DNA of 64,000 nt from Agrobacterium arsenijevicii (GTDB lineage: Bacteria > Pseudomonadota > Alphaproteobacteria > Rhizobiales > Rhizobiaceae), in contig JWIT01000001.1 of NCBI GenBank assembly GCA_000949895.1, positions 186,001 to 250,000 on the forward strand, read 5' to 3'. The notes beneath the pieces are model-generated. The model was not told the origin of the DNA and did not search any database. It worked only from the letters and a program-made list of their open reading frames with translations. Below, piece by piece: positions 63,338 through 64,000 of this stretch (position 1 is the first letter of the stretch; each line of letters opens with the position of its first letter). The translations under genes were made by a program, and so were the position numbers.

Positions 63338-64000
63338 ATGAAAATTACGAAACTCGAGACCGTCCGCGTGGCGGAACGGGCAAACCTGCTCTGGGTTCTG
63401 GTTCACACCGATGAGGGCATTACCGGGCTTGGCGAAACATTTTTCGGTGCGGAGACGGTGGAAACCTACGTGCACGAATATATCGCACCCCGCGTGATCG
63501 GCCGCGACCCTCTGCAGATCGACCTTCTGGCGCAGGACCTCGTCGGTTATCTCGGCTTTCGGTCATCAGGTGCGGAAGTGCGCGGCAATTCGGCCTTCGA
63601 TATCGCGCTCTGGGATATTTTCGGCAAGGCCACCAACCAGCCTATCGCCCAATTGCTCGGCGGTTTCAGCCGCAAGGAAATCCGCACCTACAATACTTGC
63701 GCAGGCACGGAATATATCAAGAAGGCGACCGGCCAGCAGACGACCAATTATGGCCTGTCCGACGGCCAAGATTATGACGATCTGAACGGCTTCCTGTATC
63801 GCGCCGACGAGCTTGCCCATTCGCTTCTGGAAGACGGCATCACGGCCATGAAGATCTGGCCTTTCGATGCGGCGGCGGAAAAGACGCGCGGGCAATATAT
63901 CTCGATGCCGGATCTGAAAAGCGCGCTCGAGCCCTTCGAGAAAATCCGCAAGGCCGTGGGCGACAAGATGGATATCATGGTGGAGTTTCACTCCATGTGG
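63338..64000 (+). CDS. Mandelate racemase/muconate lactonizing enzyme family protein, partial at the right edge
   Basis: Enolase-superfamily enzyme; 221 codons visible, no stop before the edge, so the C-terminal barrel is missing. ATG 63338 has GGAGGAG upstream. N-terminal capping domain (MKITKLETVRVAERANLLWVLVHTDEGITGLGETFFGAETV) and the barrel start AFDIALWDIFGKATNQPIAQLLGG are typical of the MR/MLE or GlucD/dehydratase groups. TAMKIWPFD contains the conserved Lys region of the barrel. Whether it is a sugar-acid dehydratase, racemase or cycloisomerase depends on residues beyond the edge. Regulated probably by the upstream GntR protein. Confidence 0.85.
   Translation, partial: MKITKLETVRVAERANLLWVLVHTDEGITGLGETFFGAETVETYVHEYIAPRVIGRDPLQIDLLAQDLVGYLGFRSSGAEVRGNSAFDIALWDIFGKATNQPIAQLLGGFSRKEIRTYNTCAGTEYIKKATGQQTTNYGLSDGQDYDDLNGFLYRADELAHSLLEDGITAMKIWPFDAAAEKTRGQYISMPDLKSALEPFEKIRKAVGDKMDIMVEFHSMW

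Noticed and set aside
1..64000. Mobile elements, CRISPR arrays, prophage, tRNA or rRNA genes
   Set aside because: No transposase, integrase, direct-repeat arrays or recognisable RNA genes were seen; gene content is housekeeping-like throughout.

Overview
The window looks like the main chromosome of a Rhizobiaceae alphaproteobacterium, most probably Agrobacterium (A. tumefaciens/fabrum group). The basis is GC-rich coding DNA, the Rhizobiales order lptC-lptA-lptB-rpoN-hpf-ptsN, a PmtA phospholipid methyltransferase of the Agrobacterium type, dnaA separated from dnaN, and a gene order I recall from A. tumefaciens. I could not run a database comparison. I see no insertion sequence, prophage, CRISPR array, rRNA or tRNA; almost everything is single-copy chromosomal gene content.

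Layout. 1-6.3 kb: sppA (cut by the left edge), then an LPS-transport and sigma-54 block (lptC, lptA, lptB, rpoN, hpf, ptsN), closed by a two-way terminator. 6.3-8.2 kb: grpE and hrcA (heat shock, minus strand). 8.3-10.9 kb: rph, rdgB, hemW. 11-16 kb (minus strand): dnaA with a long leader region, rpsT with a clear promoter, an enoyl-CoA hydratase and mutM. 15.8-18.2 kb: ubiE-ubiB (ubiquinone). 18.3-26.9 kb: a small secreted repeat protein, a di-iron hydroxylase, coaBC-yjbR, prfC, dut, a LysE exporter, cysK and a ComM-type ATPase. 27-33.3 kb: gshB, a cupin protein and a ugpB-A-E-C glycerol-3-phosphate ABC transporter behind a good PHO box. 33.3-42.5 kb: an acetyltransferase, yraN, rsmI, dnaN, pmtA, a histidine phosphatase, pyrF, an NDUFA9-like protein, uppP and a GST. 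42.5-46.7 kb: queG (apparently with an ATC start), an epimerase, an RlpA-like protein behind a structured AT-rich spacer, and an RsmB-type methyltransferase.

The most coherent accessory system is at 46.9-51.9 kb. It holds a GxHxxE imelysin, a di-heme oxidoreductase, a second imelysin lacking the motif histidine, and a Tat-exported DUF1513-like protein. All four are predicted to be exported, the genes are tightly spaced, and a perfect palindrome lies upstream. A TspO homologue follows on the same strand. Families of this kind are associated with iron acquisition, so I infer a periplasmic redox/iron uptake system.

52.5-64 kb: a thioesterase, an MTA/SAH nucleosidase, guaA, a TetR regulator with two membrane-protein genes, a 2H phosphoesterase, a 55-residue small protein, YffB- and YbaK-type proteins, an M29 aminopeptidase, a divergent EamA/MarR pair with a perfect 18-bp operator, and a GntR regulator followed by the first part of a mandelate-racemase-family gene (cut by the right edge).
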